From Microcella pacifica (GTDB lineage: Bacteria; Actinomycetota; Actinomycetes; Actinomycetales; Microbacteriaceae), in NCBI RefSeq assembly GCF_009371975.2, contig NZ_VIKT02000003.1, positions 123,148-187,147 of the forward strand: a stretch of 64,000 bases of DNA, read 5' to 3'. The translations under genes were made by a program, and so were the position numbers. This document shows positions 25,235 to 36,539 of the stretch, piece after piece. Under the pieces are notes generated by a model. That model worked only from the letters and a program-made list of their open reading frames with translations. It made no database searches and was not told the origin of the DNA. Positions within the stretch are counted from its first letter, which is position 1; each line of letters opens with the position of its first letter.

Positions 25235-26099
25235 GCGCCACCTGCAGCTCGAGCGCGGCATCCGCGTCGGCCGCGAGGAAGGCGACCGTCGGGCCCGACC
25301 CCGAGACGATGCCCGCGAGCGCACCCTGCAGCTCTCCCTGCTCGAGCGTCTGCGCGAGTTCGGGCTGCAGGTGCAGCGCGGGTGCCTGCAGGTCGTTGTA
25401 GAGGTACTCGGCGAGCTGGTGCGCATCGCCCGCGCGCAGTGCCTGCAGCACCTCGACCTCGACGGCGGGCTGCTCGGGAGCAGGAGCGATATCGCTCGCG
25501 TGGCGCTCGCGATGCCGGTCGAGCTCGGCGTAGACCTCGGGCGTCGAGAGTCCGGAGTCGGCGAGGGCGAGCACCCAGTGGAAGGTGCCCTGCGCGAGCG
25601 CGGGCGAGAGGCGGTCGCCTCGGCCTGTGCCGACGGCCGTGCCGCCCATGAGCGCGAAGGGAACGTCGGCGCCGAGCTCGGCAGCGAGAGACTGCAGCTC
25701 ATCCCGACCGAGCCGGGTGCCCCACAGGTGATCGCACGCGACGAGGGTCGCGGCCGCGTCGGCGGAGCCGCCGCCCATGCCGCCCGCGATCGGCACGTGC
25801 TTCTCGATGTCGAGAGCCACCCCACCGCGGTAGTCCGTCGTGCGCGCGAGCAGCCGCGCCGCGCGGATGGCGAGATTGCTGCCGTCGGTCGCCAGCCCGG
25901 CCGTGTCGATGGGGCCGCGGAAGCGCACCGAGAAGTCGTCGGCGTCGCGCGCGAAGACCTCCTCGTACAGGGAGATCGCCTGGTAGGCGGTCGCGACGTC
26001 GTGGTAGCCGTCGTCGAGGAGCGAGCCGACCTTCATGAAGACGTTGATCTTGCCCGGCGCCCTCGCGTGCACCGCAGGAGGGGTTGCCGCAGCCGTCAT
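25164..26099 (-). CDS. ispE: 4-diphosphocytidyl-2-C-methyl-D-erythritol kinase
   Basis: 311 residues, GHMP kinase fold. It has [14 protein letters not shown] with the IspE Lys near the N-terminus, the phosphate-binding loop [18 protein letters not shown] (102-119), and the C-terminal [14 protein letters not shown]. It phosphorylates CDP-ME in the MEP isoprenoid pathway. It is the last gene of the metG-tatD-rsmA-(transporter)-ispE string, a common actinobacterial order apart from the inserted transporter. The 3' end is antisense to the last 71 bases of lspA. Confidence 0.95.
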   Translation of the reverse strand: MTAAATPPAVHARAPGKINVFMKVGSLLDDGYHDVATAYQAISLYEEVFARDADDFSVRFRGPIDTAGLATDGSNLAIRAARLLARTTDYRGGVALDIEKHVPIAGGMGGGSADAAATLVACDHLWGTRLGRDELQSLAAELGADVPFALMGGTAVGTGRGDRLSPALAQGTFHWVLALADSGLSTPEVYAELDRHRERHASDIAPAPEQPAVEVEVLQALRAGDAHQLAEYLYNDLQAPALHLQPELAQTLEQGELQGALAGIVSGSGPTVAFLAADADAALELQVALSASQLTVLRATGPVHGARVVSG

Positions 26100-26136
26100 G
26101 CCACCACCCTATGCGAGCGGCGACAGCGCTCGTCTC

Positions 26137-27144
26137 CTAGTCCTGCGCGAGGGGGCCGCGCGACTGCTGCGTGACGCTCGGCACGAGCAGGCGGTACACG
26201 AAGAGCCCCACGACCTCGATGCCGATACCGAGCGCGACGACGACGGGCATGAGCTCGAAGCCCTCCTCGAAGGCCATCGCGATGGGCAGCACGAGCAGGC
26301 CGTTGCGCGCGGCGCCGCTGAACGTGAGGGCGCGCACCTGCGAGAGGCTGAGGCCCGCAGCGGTGCCGACGAGGATGCCGACGGGCGTCATGAGGATGAG
26401 GTAGACGCCGAACAGCGGCGCGACGGCCGCGAGCAGCTCGCTGCGCTCCGCCGCGCGCGGAAGCCAGACCGCCACGACGAGCCCTGCCGCGATCGCCGTC
26501 GCCGGCACGGCGAGTGCCGCCCCCTGCCGACTCGCGCGTTGCAGGCGAGGTGCGCGAGTGGACGCGAGCTGCAGCAGGGTGACGGCAGCCGCGGGGGCGA
26601 CGATACCCAGCAGAACGGCGAGCGGGAGGCGTGAGAGGTCGAGGCTCAGGAAGCCGTCGCCCGCCGTGAAGAGCACCATGAGCGCGGGGAGGCTCACCGC
26701 CTGGATGACGAGCATGAGAGGCGCTGTGGCGAGCAGCGACTCCACCGCCCCGCCCGCGCGCCGCACGAAGATCGCCACGATGCCGACGCCGGGGGCGAGC
26801 AGCACGAGCAGCAGGCCGAGCTGCAGGTCGGGGTCGCGAAAGACGATGCGACTCAGGATGAGCGCGAGCACCGGCGAGACGACGATGTTCAGCCCGATCA
26901 CGGCGAGCAGGAAGCGGCGACCGACGACAGCACGCCCGAGCGAGGCGAGCGGCACCGGCAGCAGGGTGATCGCGATCGCGACGGCGACGACCGTGGCGAC
27001 CACGGCATCCGGAGTCTCCGCGAGGTCGGGAAGGAGCGTGCCGGCGAGGAAGCCCGCCCCGACACCGGTGAGGATGACGGGCACGGGGCGCTCGCCCGGC
27101 CAGCCCAGCACGGGGCCGACGCCCTCCGGTCGCGCGGTCGTCAC
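26137..27144 (-). CDS. SBF/ACR3-superfamily transporter (bile-acid symporter / arsenic-resistance-protein type)
   Basis: 335 residues and about ten transmembrane helices. The arrangement [22 protein letters not shown] followed by [24 protein letters not shown] aligns with actinobacterial proteins annotated as arsenic resistance proteins of the SBF superfamily. The helix-4 Cys expected there (APC or ARC) is Gly here. The GTG at 27144 overlaps the rsmA stop (GTGA), so it is translated with the housekeeping operon. The Cys loss argues against arsenite transport; an organic-anion or sodium-coupled substrate is possible. It is the unusual member of an otherwise conserved operon. Confidence 0.78.
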   Translation of the reverse strand: MTTARPEGVGPVLGWPGERPVPVILTGVGAGFLAGTLLPDLAETPDAVVATVVAVAIAITLLPVPLASLGRAVVGRRFLLAVIGLNIVVSPVLALILSRIVFRDPDLQLGLLLVLLAPGVGIVAIFVRRAGGAVESLLATAPLMLVIQAVSLPALMVLFTAGDGFLSLDLSRLPLAVLLGIVAPAAAVTLLQLASTRAPRLQRASRQGAALAVPATAIAAGLVVAVWLPRAAERSELLAAVAPLFGVYLILMTPVGILVGTAAGLSLSQVRALTFSGAARNGLLVLPIAMAFEEGFELMPVVVALGIGIEVVGLFVYRLLVPSVTQQSRGPLAQD

Positions 27145-28019
27145 GAGGTCGGAGCCTGCCGCGGCGCCTGCGCGAGCCGCAGGAAGTCGTCGAAGCCGAG
27201 CTGCTCGCCGCGCGCCGTCGGGTCGAGCCCCGCCGCCCGCAGCGCTGCTGTCGCGGCGGCCGACGACCCGTACAGCTCGGCGAGCGCCTGCCGCAGCATC
27301 TTGCGGCGCTGCCCGAACGCCGCGTCGACGATCTGCCCGAGACGCACTCGGTCGGCCTCCGAGCCGGGCGGCGCCGTGCGCGTCATGCCGACGAGCACGC
27401 TGTCGACGTTCGGCACCGGCCAGAACACCTGCCGACTGATGGTGCCCTCCACGCGCCACGGCCCGTACCAGCGCGCCTTGACGCTCGGGCTGCCGTAGAC
27501 CTTCGACCCGGGCGGTGCCGCAATACGGTGGCCGACCTCGGCCTGCACCATGACGAGAGTGCGCTCCAGGCTCGGCACGGTGGCGAGCAGGTGCAGCAGC
27601 ACGGGCACCGAGATGTTGTACGGCAGGTTGGCGACGAGGGCGGTCGGCGGCGCGGGCTGGTGGGCAGACTCGGCCGCGTGCAACGCCTTCGCATCGATGC
27701 GCAGGGCGTCGGCGGTCACGACCGTGAGCGGAGCATCCGGCTGCAGCTTCTCGACCGTGCGCGGCAGCTGGGCGGCGAGGCGCGCGTCGATCTCGACGGC
27801 GATGACCGGATGCCCGGCCTCGAGCAGCCCGAGCGTGAGCGAGCCGAGCCCGGGCCCGACCTCGAGCACCGTCGCGCCCGCGGGCAGCCCGGCTGCGGCG
27901 ACGATGCGCCGCACCGTGTTCGCGTCGTGCACGAAGTTCTGGCCGAGCCGCTTGGTGGGCTGCACGCCGAGCTGGTCGGCGAGCTCGCGCACCTCAGCGG
28001 GGCCGAGCAATGCGCTCAC
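27141..28019 (-). CDS. rsmA: 16S rRNA dimethyladenosine transferase
   Basis: 292 residues. The SAM-binding region is [20 protein letters not shown], preceded by the family's [10 protein letters not shown]. The catalytic NLPYNIS follows. It dimethylates two adjacent adenosines (A1518/A1519) near the 3' end of 16S rRNA. Start GTG 28019. It follows tatD by 24 bases and overlaps the SBF transporter by 4 bases. The C-terminal domain ([17 protein letters not shown]) is of normal length. Confidence 0.96.
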   Translation of the reverse strand: MSALLGPAEVRELADQLGVQPTKRLGQNFVHDANTVRRIVAAAGLPAGATVLEVGPGLGSLTLGLLEAGHPVIAVEIDARLAAQLPRTVEKLQPDAPLTVVTADALRIDAKALHAAESAHQPAPPTALVANLPYNISVPVLLHLLATVPSLERTLVMVQAEVGHRIAAPPGSKVYGSPSVKARWYGPWRVEGTISRQVFWPVPNVDSVLVGMTRTAPPGSEADRVRLGQIVDAAFGQRRKMLRQALAELYGSSAAATAALRAAGLDPTARGEQLGFDDFLRLAQAPRQAPTS

Positions 28020-28043
28020 GGCAGGATCGTCATCGGTGCGGGG

Positions 28044-29069
28044 TCACGAGCCCGAGGAGTCGGAGCCCGACGTGCTGGAACCCGAGTGGTCGGGCCCGTC
28101 GGTGAGGTCGGCCGGGTGACCGGGAATCTCCTCGATGCGGTCAGCCCACGGGTCACCCGGAGAGGTCACGGGCTCGGCGTCCCAGTGCCCGTAGACGAGC
28201 TCGGTGTTGGAGCTCAACTGCGCCGCGAGCATCGACGGATCGGTGCCGAGGTGGTCGGCGATCGCGCGCATCGTCCAGGGCAGCAGGTACGGGCCATTCG
28301 GCCGACCGCGGTGCGGGTGCGGCGTGAGGAACGGCGCGTCCGTCTCCACGAGCAGGAGGGCCCGCGGCAGGATCTCGAGCGAATCGCGCAGGTTGCGGGC
28401 GTTCTTGAACGTCACCGTGCCCGCGAAGGACGCGTACCAGCCGCGCTCGGCGAGGATGCTCGCGAGCTCGATGTCGCCGCTGAAGCAGTGGAACACCACG
28501 CGGTCGGGTGCACCGACGCGCAGGAGCGTGCGCACGACCTCCTCGTGCGCGTCGCGATCGTGAATCTGCAGCGCCAGGTCGTGCTTCTTGGCGAGCTCGA
28601 TGTGCGCTTCGAAGGAGCGGATCTGCGCGGCGCGTCCACTCTCGCTGTCGGTGCGGAAGAAGTCGAGGCCGGTCTCACCGATCGCGACGACGCGGGGCTG
28701 CGCGGCGAGTTCGTCGATCTGCGCGAGAGCGGCATCCAGCTCACCGGATTCGACGAGAGCGGGCGCCTCGTTCGGGTGCAGCGCGACGGCCGCGAGAACG
28801 CGCGGCTCGCGCGCGGCGACCGCGGCCGACCAGCGGCTCGTGATGACGTCGGTGCCCACCTGCACGACGCCGCGCACGCCCACGGCGGACGCTCGGTCGA
28901 GGTGCTCGCGGTAGTGCAGCGGGTTCTCACCGTCGGCGATCTCGAGGTGCGTGTGGTTGTCGTAGACGGGCACGACGAGCGCCTCGGGGCTCGGTGGGTA
29001 GCTCAGGTCGCGACTGGAATCCTCCATCGCGGCGCGCGTGCGCACGTGCGGGTCGACTGGATCACTCAT
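28044..29069 (-). CDS. tatD: TatD-family metal-dependent hydrolase
   Basis: 341 residues. The metal-binding DNHTHLE, ETGLDFFRT, HDRDAHEE, FHCFSGD and ETDAPFL occur in the order of TatD-type DNases of the amidohydrolase superfamily. ATG 29069 follows AAGGAGAG. The C-terminal 40 residues (after GHWDAEPVTSPGD) are a low-complexity Ser/Gly tail not needed for the fold. It lies between metG and rsmA, as in many Gram-positive genomes, and probably acts in DNA repair or tRNA-related nuclease activity. Confidence 0.92.
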   Translation of the reverse strand: MSDPVDPHVRTRAAMEDSSRDLSYPPSPEALVVPVYDNHTHLEIADGENPLHYREHLDRASAVGVRGVVQVGTDVITSRWSAAVAAREPRVLAAVALHPNEAPALVESGELDAALAQIDELAAQPRVVAIGETGLDFFRTDSESGRAAQIRSFEAHIELAKKHDLALQIHDRDAHEEVVRTLLRVGAPDRVVFHCFSGDIELASILAERGWYASFAGTVTFKNARNLRDSLEILPRALLLVETDAPFLTPHPHRGRPNGPYLLPWTMRAIADHLGTDPSMLAAQLSSNTELVYGHWDAEPVTSPGDPWADRIEEIPGHPADLTDGPDHSGSSTSGSDSSGS

Positions 29070-29109
29070 GAGTCTCTCCTTCTCTCCCCGGCCGATCGGC
29101 GCGACGTCG

Positions 29110-30699
29110 TTAGACGGCCGCCTCCTGCTCGATGCGGGGGAACAGTCCCTCCATGGGCGACACCACGGCGCCGGCGGGCAGTTGGCCCCACACCCCGGCG
29201 TCGGGGATGCGCTGGTCGGTGAGCGAGCCGAGGGCGCTCTCGGCGCCGAGGGCCCGCCACAGCTTCTGGGTGGCCTGCGGGGTCACGGGCGACAGCAGCA
29301 CGGCGAGGGCGCGAAGGCCGTCCGCTGCGGTGTAGAGGATCGTGTGGAGGCGCGCGGTGCGCTCCTCGTCCTTCGCGACCTTCCACGGCTCCTGCTCGGT
29401 GAGGTAGCCGTTGAGCTCGTCGACGACCGTCCAGATCGCCGCGAGCGCCTCGTGGATCGCGAAGCGGTCCATCGCGCCCTCGGCTCGGGCGACGGCGCTC
29501 GCGAGCACCTCGTGGATGCGTTCCTCAGCCGCGGTCACCTCGGTCGCGGCGGGCAGGATGCCGTCGCAGTAGCGGCCCACCATCGACACGACGCGGGAGG
29601 CGAGGTTGCCGAAGCCGTTCGCGAGCTCGGCCTGGTATCGCGCGCTGAGGTCCTCCCAGCTGAACGAGCCGTCCTGCCCGAAGTTGATGGCGCGCAGGAA
29701 GTAGTAGCGGAAGGCATCCGAGCCGAACACGTCGGTGATCTGGCTCGGCGCGATGCCCGTGAGCTTCGACTTCGACATCTTCTCGCCGCCCACGAGCAGC
29801 CAGCCGTGCGCGAAGACGCGGCGCGGCACCGGCAGGTCGGCGGCCATAAGCATCGCCGGCCAGATGACGGAGTGGAACCGCGCGATGTCCTTGCCCACGA
29901 TGTGGTTGCTCGGCCAGAAGCGCTCGAACGCGGGAGCGTCAGCCGTCGGCTCCCAGCCGAGGGCCGAGATGTAGTTGAGCAGGGCGTCGAACCACACGTA
30001 GACGACGTGGCTGTCGTCCCACGGCACGCGCACGCCCCAGTCGAAGCTCTGGCGCGAGATGGAGAGGTCATCGAGGCCGCGGCGCACGAACGACACGATC
30101 TCGTTGCGCACGCTGTCGGGCTGGAGGAAGTCCGGCTGCGACTCGTACAGGTCGAGCAGACGCTGCTGGAAGTCGCTCATGCGGAAGAAGTAGTTCTTCT
30201 CCTTGAGCACCTCGACCGGGCGGCCGTGGATGGGGCACACGAGCTGGCCGTCGAACTCACCGGCACCCTCGACGAGGTCGCCGTGCTGCTTGAACTCCTC
30301 GCAGCCGACGCAGTAGAAGCCCTCGTACTCACCGTCGTAGATGAAGCCCGTGTCGTACAGCTTCTGCAGGAAGGCCTGCACGACGCTCTCGTGGCGGTCC
30401 TCCGTCGTACGGATGAAGTCGTCGTTCTGGATGTCGATCGTCTTGAGCAACGGCACCCAGGCCTCGTCGACGAGCTTGTCGGCCCACTCCTTGGGGCTCA
30501 CGCCGTTCGCGACGGCCGTGCGCAGGATCTTCTGACCGTGCTCGTCCGTGCCCGTGAGCGACCAGGTGTCGCGCCCGCTCTGCCGGTTCCACCGCGCGAG
30601 CACGTCGGCGGCGACCTCCGTGTACGCGTGCCCGATGTGGGGCGCATCGTTGACGTAGAAGATCGGCGTCGAGATGGAGAAGGTGTCAGCGGCGGCCAT
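29110..30699 (-). CDS. metG: Methionyl-tRNA synthetase
   Basis: 529 residues, class I synthetase. HIGH is at 21-24, KMSKS at 307-311, and a single zinc knuckle uses Cys130, Cys133, Cys155 and His158. The helical anticodon-binding domain follows and no C-terminal EMAP-type tRNA-binding domain is present. It charges initiator and elongator tRNA-Met. It heads the metG-tatD-rsmA-SBF-ispE string. The ATG at 30699 opens directly into the Rossmann fold (TFSISTPIFYVND). Confidence 0.96.
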   Translation of the reverse strand: MAAADTFSISTPIFYVNDAPHIGHAYTEVAADVLARWNRQSGRDTWSLTGTDEHGQKILRTAVANGVSPKEWADKLVDEAWVPLLKTIDIQNDDFIRTTEDRHESVVQAFLQKLYDTGFIYDGEYEGFYCVGCEEFKQHGDLVEGAGEFDGQLVCPIHGRPVEVLKEKNYFFRMSDFQQRLLDLYESQPDFLQPDSVRNEIVSFVRRGLDDLSISRQSFDWGVRVPWDDSHVVYVWFDALLNYISALGWEPTADAPAFERFWPSNHIVGKDIARFHSVIWPAMLMAADLPVPRRVFAHGWLLVGGEKMSKSKLTGIAPSQITDVFGSDAFRYYFLRAINFGQDGSFSWEDLSARYQAELANGFGNLASRVVSMVGRYCDGILPAATEVTAAEERIHEVLASAVARAEGAMDRFAIHEALAAIWTVVDELNGYLTEQEPWKVAKDEERTARLHTILYTAADGLRALAVLLSPVTPQATQKLWRALGAESALGSLTDQRIPDAGVWGQLPAGAVVSPMEGLFPRIEQEAAV

Positions 30700-30797
30700 G
30701 ATGCCCCCATCCTACGGGCGGGCTCCTGACTGTGACGGCGGGGCGGGGCGTTGACCGGGCGCTGGCCGGGCTCTGGCTGCGGCTGGTGCGGCCGGGG

Positions 30798-31613
30798 TCA
30801 GCGGCGGCGTACGGCGAGCGCCGCCTCATACAGCTCGCGCTTGCCGAGCCCGGTGGCGTCGGCGACCGCGGCGGCGGCGTCCTTGAGCCGCTCCCCCGCG
30901 GCGGTGCGCGCGAGCACCTCGTCGACCGCGGTCGGCAGATCGGCGTCGCTCACGCGCGCCCCCTCGACGACGAGCACGATCTCACCCCGGGCACCCTCGG
31001 CGAACTGCTCAGCGAGCTCGGCCAGCGACCCGCGCGCGACCTGCTCGTAGCGCTTGGTGAGCTCGCGGCAGACGGCGCCGCGGCGCTCGGCGCCGAAGGC
31101 GTCCCGAGCGTCGGCGAGCGCCGCGGCGATGCGGTGGGGCGCCTCGAAGAACACGAGGGTGCGCGGCTCCGCGGCGAGGGCGCGCAGCGCGCCGGCGCGG
31201 CCCTTGCGCGGCAGGAACCCCTCGAACGCGAAGCGGTCGGTCGGCAGGCCGCTCAGCACGAGCGCCGTGAGCACCGCGCTCGGCCCGGGCAGCGCCGTGA
31301 CGCGCACGTCGGCGGCGATGGCGGCCTCGACGAGGATGTAGCCGGGGTCGCTGATGCCGGGCATCCCCGCGTCGGTCAGCACGAGGATGTCGCTCTCGCG
31401 CGCCCGCTCGACGAGGTCGGCCGAGCGCTCGCGCTCATTGTGCTCGTGCAGGGCCTCCAGCCGCGGCCGGTTCTCGATGCCGAGGGCGCGCAGCAGGTGC
31501 GCGGCCGTGCGGGTGTCCTCCGCCACGACGAGCTCGGCCGACTCGAGCGACTCGATGAGGCGTCGGCTCGCGTCGCCGAGGTTGCCGATGGGCGTCGCCG
31601 CGAGCACGATCAT
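30798..31613 (-). CDS. rsmI: 16S rRNA 2'-O-ribose C1402 methyltransferase
   Basis: 271 residues of the tetrapyrrole-methylase-like fold. It has MIVLAATPIGNLGDAS, VAEDTRTAAHLL, LVLTDAGMPGISDPG, VTALPGPSAVLTALVLSGLP and RTLVFFEAPHRI, all RsmI landmarks. It methylates the ribose of C1402 in 16S rRNA. It is divergent from the mannosyltransferase gene with 49 bases between them, a neighbourhood seen in other actinobacteria. The C-terminal helical domain is of normal length. Confidence 0.95.
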   Translation of the reverse strand: MIVLAATPIGNLGDASRRLIESLESAELVVAEDTRTAAHLLRALGIENRPRLEALHEHNERERSADLVERARESDILVLTDAGMPGISDPGYILVEAAIAADVRVTALPGPSAVLTALVLSGLPTDRFAFEGFLPRKGRAGALRALAAEPRTLVFFEAPHRIAAALADARDAFGAERRGAVCRELTKRYEQVARGSLAELAEQFAEGARGEIVLVVEGARVSDADLPTAVDEVLARTAAGERLKDAAAAVADATGLGKRELYEAALAVRRR

Positions 31614-31662
31614 CCCGCCATCCTCCCACCGCCACCCCCGCCGACACCCCTAGCATGGGCGC

Positions 31663-33240
31663 GTGGTCACCCGAGAGCGCCTCCTGCGGGTCGGGATGCC
31701 CGCCGCCGTGCTCGGCGTCGCCGCCGCCACCCGCCTCATCGCGCTCGACCAGCCGGGGGTCCTCGTCTTCGACGAGACGTACTACGTGAAGGACGCCGCG
31801 TCGCTGCTCGAGCTCGGCTACGAGGGCCGCTGGCCCGACGGCGCCGATGAGGCATTCGCTGCCGGAACGCCGCCGGCGGTGACTGACGGCGCCGCGTTCG
31901 TCGCGCATCCGCCGCTCGGCAAGTGGGTCATCGCCCTCGGGATGCTCGCCTTCGGCCCGGCCTCGCCTTACGGCTGGCGGTTCGGCGTCGCCGTGTCGGG
32001 CGTCCTCCTCGTCGTCGCCCTCATGCTGCTCGCCCACCTGCTGTGGCGCCAGCTCGCGCTCACGGTCCTCGCCGGGGGCCTGCTCGCGATCGACGGCAAC
32101 GCCATCGTCATGAGCCGGGTCGCCCTGCTCGACGGCGTGCTGGCGCTCGTCGTCGTGCTCGCCGTCATCGCGATCGTGCTCGATCGCCGCACGGCGCGCG
32201 CCCGTCTAGCGCGCTGGCTCGACGCGCGACGAGCCGCCGGCCGGTCGACCGACTGGGGGCCGGCGATGCTCGCGCGCCCCTGGCTGCTCGCGGCCGGCGT
32301 GCTCTTCGGCCTCGCGGTGTCGGTGAAGTGGAGCGCGCTCTACCTGTTCGCCGCGTTCGCCGTGCTCACCGTCGTCGCCGACGCGATCGACCGGCGCCGC
32401 GCGGGAGTGGCGCTGTGGGCGAGCGGCACGCTGCTGCGTCAGGCACCGCTGAGCGTCCTGCTCACTATCCCGGCCGCCGCGGCCGCGCACCTCGTCACGT
32501 GGTGGGGGTGGTTCGCGACGAGCGGCGGCTACGGGCGGTCGCGCACGATCGACGCGGCCGAGCGGTGGCCGGGCATCCTGGGCAGCGCTCCGGATGCTCT
32601 GCAGAACTGGTGGGCTTACCAGCAGAGTGTCTACGGCTACCACGTCGGGGAGTCGTCACCGCACCCCTACGAGGCGCCGGCCGCCGGGTGGCCGCTGCTG
32701 CTGCGCCCTACCTACATGCACTACCTCGACCGGGGCGACGGCACGGCCGAAGCGCTCACGGGCATCCCGAACCCGCTGCTGTGGTGGGGGTCGGTCGCCG
32801 CGGTACTCGTCATCCTCGTGGGCTGCGGCATCGCCGTGTGGCGCGTGCGGCGACCACGGCCGGTCGCGGTGACGGCGGGCACGGAGCCGCCGGCCGCGCC
32901 TCCCCTCCCCTTCGTGGGCTCGCCCTGGGTGATCGCCGTCATCCTCACAGGAGTCGCGGCGGGATACCTGCCGTGGATGCTCTACCCCGAGCGCACGACG
33001 TTCTTCTTCTACACGATCGTGATCACGCCGTTCCTCGTGCTCGCGCTCGTGAGCGTGCTCGCAGCCGTGCGGGGTCGGCCGTCGGACAGCCCGGAGCGCC
33101 GCCGCCTCGGCACCGCCCTCGTGGTGGCCTTCGTGACCATGCTCGTGATCGTGAGCGCGTTCTTCCTGCCCCTGTGGACGGGCACGCCGATACCGCTCGA
33201 CTTCCTGCGCATGCACTACTGGCTGCCCAGCTGGATCTAG
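31663..33240 (+). CDS. pmt: Protein O-mannosyltransferase (PMT, GT39)
   Basis: 525 residues with about ten to eleven transmembrane helices. The first extracytoplasmic loop carries the catalytic Asp-Glu pair in LVFDETYYVKDA, followed by FVAHPPLGKWVIALG, both PMT signatures. Late helices (LPWMLYPERTTFFFYTIVITPF) match the C-terminal half. It transfers mannose from polyprenyl phosphate mannose to Ser/Thr of secreted proteins. Start GTG 31663. Its TAG and the TAG of the convergent DUF418 gene share the CTAG at 33237-33240. Confidence 0.93.
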   Translation: MVTRERLLRVGMPAAVLGVAAATRLIALDQPGVLVFDETYYVKDAASLLELGYEGRWPDGADEAFAAGTPPAVTDGAAFVAHPPLGKWVIALGMLAFGPASPYGWRFGVAVSGVLLVVALMLLAHLLWRQLALTVLAGGLLAIDGNAIVMSRVALLDGVLALVVVLAVIAIVLDRRTARARLARWLDARRAAGRSTDWGPAMLARPWLLAAGVLFGLAVSVKWSALYLFAAFAVLTVVADAIDRRRAGVALWASGTLLRQAPLSVLLTIPAAAAAHLVTWWGWFATSGGYGRSRTIDAAERWPGILGSAPDALQNWWAYQQSVYGYHVGESSPHPYEAPAAGWPLLLRPTYMHYLDRGDGTAEALTGIPNPLLWWGSVAAVLVILVGCGIAVWRVRRPRPVAVTAGTEPPAAPPLPFVGSPWVIAVILTGVAAGYLPWMLYPERTTFFFYTIVITPFLVLALVSVLAAVRGRPSDSPERRRLGTALVVAFVTMLVIVSAFFLPLWTGTPIPLDFLRMHYWLPSWI

Positions 33241-34481
33241 CGCGGAACCTCGGGCGCGGGAGCGGGGAGCGCGGGCCGGCGCCGGTAGACGATGCGGCGG
33301 TAGAGCCACTCGGCCGGCCCGGGCTTGTCGACCGCACCCAGGACGCCCGCGATGATGAGCGTGCCCAGCCACGTGAGCACGGCGATCTGCGTCGCCTCGG
33401 CCACCGAGACGACGCCGCCCAGGCCCAGGGTGTACGGCGCGAACAGGATGAGGAACACGACCGACTGGGTCAGGTAGCCGCTGAGCGAGCGCTGGCCGAG
33501 CGCCGCGAAGAGGCGCGAGATCGGGCCGCCCGTGCCGGCGCCCCCGACGATGAGGGCGATGAGGGCCACGTATCCGGCGCCGCCGATCGCGCCCGTCACC
33601 ACGTGCAGCATCGCGATGAAGGGCTCCCCCAGGATGCCCGGCTCCCAGACACCCAGCAGCGCGAGCGACATCGGCAGAGCGCCGAGCAGCGACACGGGCA
33701 CGCCGATGCCGGCCATGAGACCGAGTGCGCGACGGTGACGCGCGGGCTCCTCGAGCATGCGCCGCCGCGCCGCCCACATGCCCAGAATCATCGGCGCCAG
33801 CAGCCCGAAGCCGCCGAAGGGGATCGCGAGAAGGCCCAGAGACCACTCGAGCGCCCGCTGCAGCGTCGCGAGGAGGTACGTGTCGGCACCCGGCGAGGAG
33901 AACGCCACGAGCCCCGCCTCGACTCCCCCGGCCTTGCCGATGAGACCCGTCAGCCCCTCGGCGAAGCCCGTGATCGCGAGCACGCCGAACGAGATCCACC
34001 CCACGATCGCGAGCACCTTGCCCGACACCCGGATGAGCAGCACGAGAGCGAGGCCGAGCAGACCGTAGGCGCCGAGGATGTCGCCGAAGAAGAGCAGCAC
34101 TCCGTGCGCGGCGCCGAAGGCGATGAGCCACAGGTTGCGGCTGACCAGAAGGCGCCGCACTCCCCGCCACTCCGTTCCGCGCGCATGCTCACGCGAGAGG
34201 ATCTGCGTGAGGCCGTAGCCGAAGAGCAGTGCGAAGAGCGGGTAGCTGCGGTTGTCGGCGAGCAGAGCGACCGCGGCGTTGACCCAGGGGTCGGCGGGAG
34301 CATCCGTCACCGGCTTGAACAGCAGGCCGACCTCGCGACCCCACAGCAGGAACGGAACGTTCGCCACCGCGATGCCGAGCAGCACGAGGCCGCGCGCGAC
34401 ATCGGGCGCGAGAGCACGGTCGCGACGAGAAGTCGGGCCCGTCGCGGGGGCAGGGGTCGGGGGCGCAGTCGACTCGCTCAT
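33237..34481 (-). CDS. DUF418-domain membrane protein (YeiB-like)
   Basis: 414 residues with about nine to ten transmembrane helices. It has LAPDVARGLVLLGIAVANVPF, the opening of DUF418/heparan-acetyltransferase-like proteins, then LFALLFGYGLTQIL, and the C-terminal DUF418 region with GQRSLSGYLTQSVVFLILFAPY and WLGTLIIAGVL. Some relatives are acyltransferases, but no activity is established for this branch. ATG 34481 gives a 30-residue Pro/Thr-rich leader. Longer in-frame extensions lie in the repeat-rich upstream region and are not coding-like. Confidence 0.87.
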   Translation of the reverse strand: MSESTAPPTPAPATGPTSRRDRALAPDVARGLVLLGIAVANVPFLLWGREVGLLFKPVTDAPADPWVNAAVALLADNRSYPLFALLFGYGLTQILSREHARGTEWRGVRRLLVSRNLWLIAFGAAHGVLLFFGDILGAYGLLGLALVLLIRVSGKVLAIVGWISFGVLAITGFAEGLTGLIGKAGGVEAGLVAFSSPGADTYLLATLQRALEWSLGLLAIPFGGFGLLAPMILGMWAARRRMLEEPARHRRALGLMAGIGVPVSLLGALPMSLALLGVWEPGILGEPFIAMLHVVTGAIGGAGYVALIALIVGGAGTGGPISRLFAALGQRSLSGYLTQSVVFLILFAPYTLGLGGVVSVAEATQIAVLTWLGTLIIAGVLGAVDKPGPAEWLYRRIVYRRRPALPAPAPEVPR

Positions 34482-34544
34482 GCCATCGACACTAGGAGTG
34501 CACTGCGTGGGGCCGCCTCCCCCGGATGGCGGATATTGTTCCCT

Positions 34545-34580
34545 CCTCCTGGGGGACGCCGTCCTCCTGGGGGACGCCGT
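34545..34580. repeat. 18-base tandem duplication
   Basis: CCTCCTGGGGGACGCCGT occurs twice in direct tandem (34545-34562, 34563-34580), in the intergenic region upstream of both the DUF418 gene and the following membrane-protein gene. It probably arose by slippage. No regulatory role is evident. Confidence 0.8.
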
Positions 34581-34684
34581 GCACGCGGGCGAAAAATTAC
34601 ACTGGTGCACCATCGCACGCACGGAATATGCTCACGACACCCGCACTCCATGGCCTCGCCCACCCGAAAGTCGCCACCTTGAGC

Positions 34685-36472
<1,788 letters not shown>

Positions 36473-36481
36473 GAGGCGAAG

Positions 36482-36496
36482 GTTACGTTGCGTAAC
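36482..36496. promoter_or_regulatory. Palindrome upstream of metY
   Basis: GTTACG-TTG-CGTAAC is a perfect inverted repeat ending 43 bases before the metY ATG. It is a candidate operator for a methionine- or sulfur-responsive repressor. It does not look like the Corynebacterium McbR site. Confidence 0.45.
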
Positions 36497-36539
36497 GCGC
36501 CTGCTCGGCCCTGAGCATCCGCTCGCCTAGCCTGGAGGG

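Noticed and set aside
31923..34682. A 919-codon plus-strand frame across pmt and the DUF418 gene
   Set aside because: It is Arg-rich, has no recognisable fold, and crosses two clearly coding genes in other frames.
36473..36539. Possible SAM riboswitch before metY
   Set aside because: Only 67 bases are available and no conserved riboswitch core is seen; a simple palindrome is present instead.
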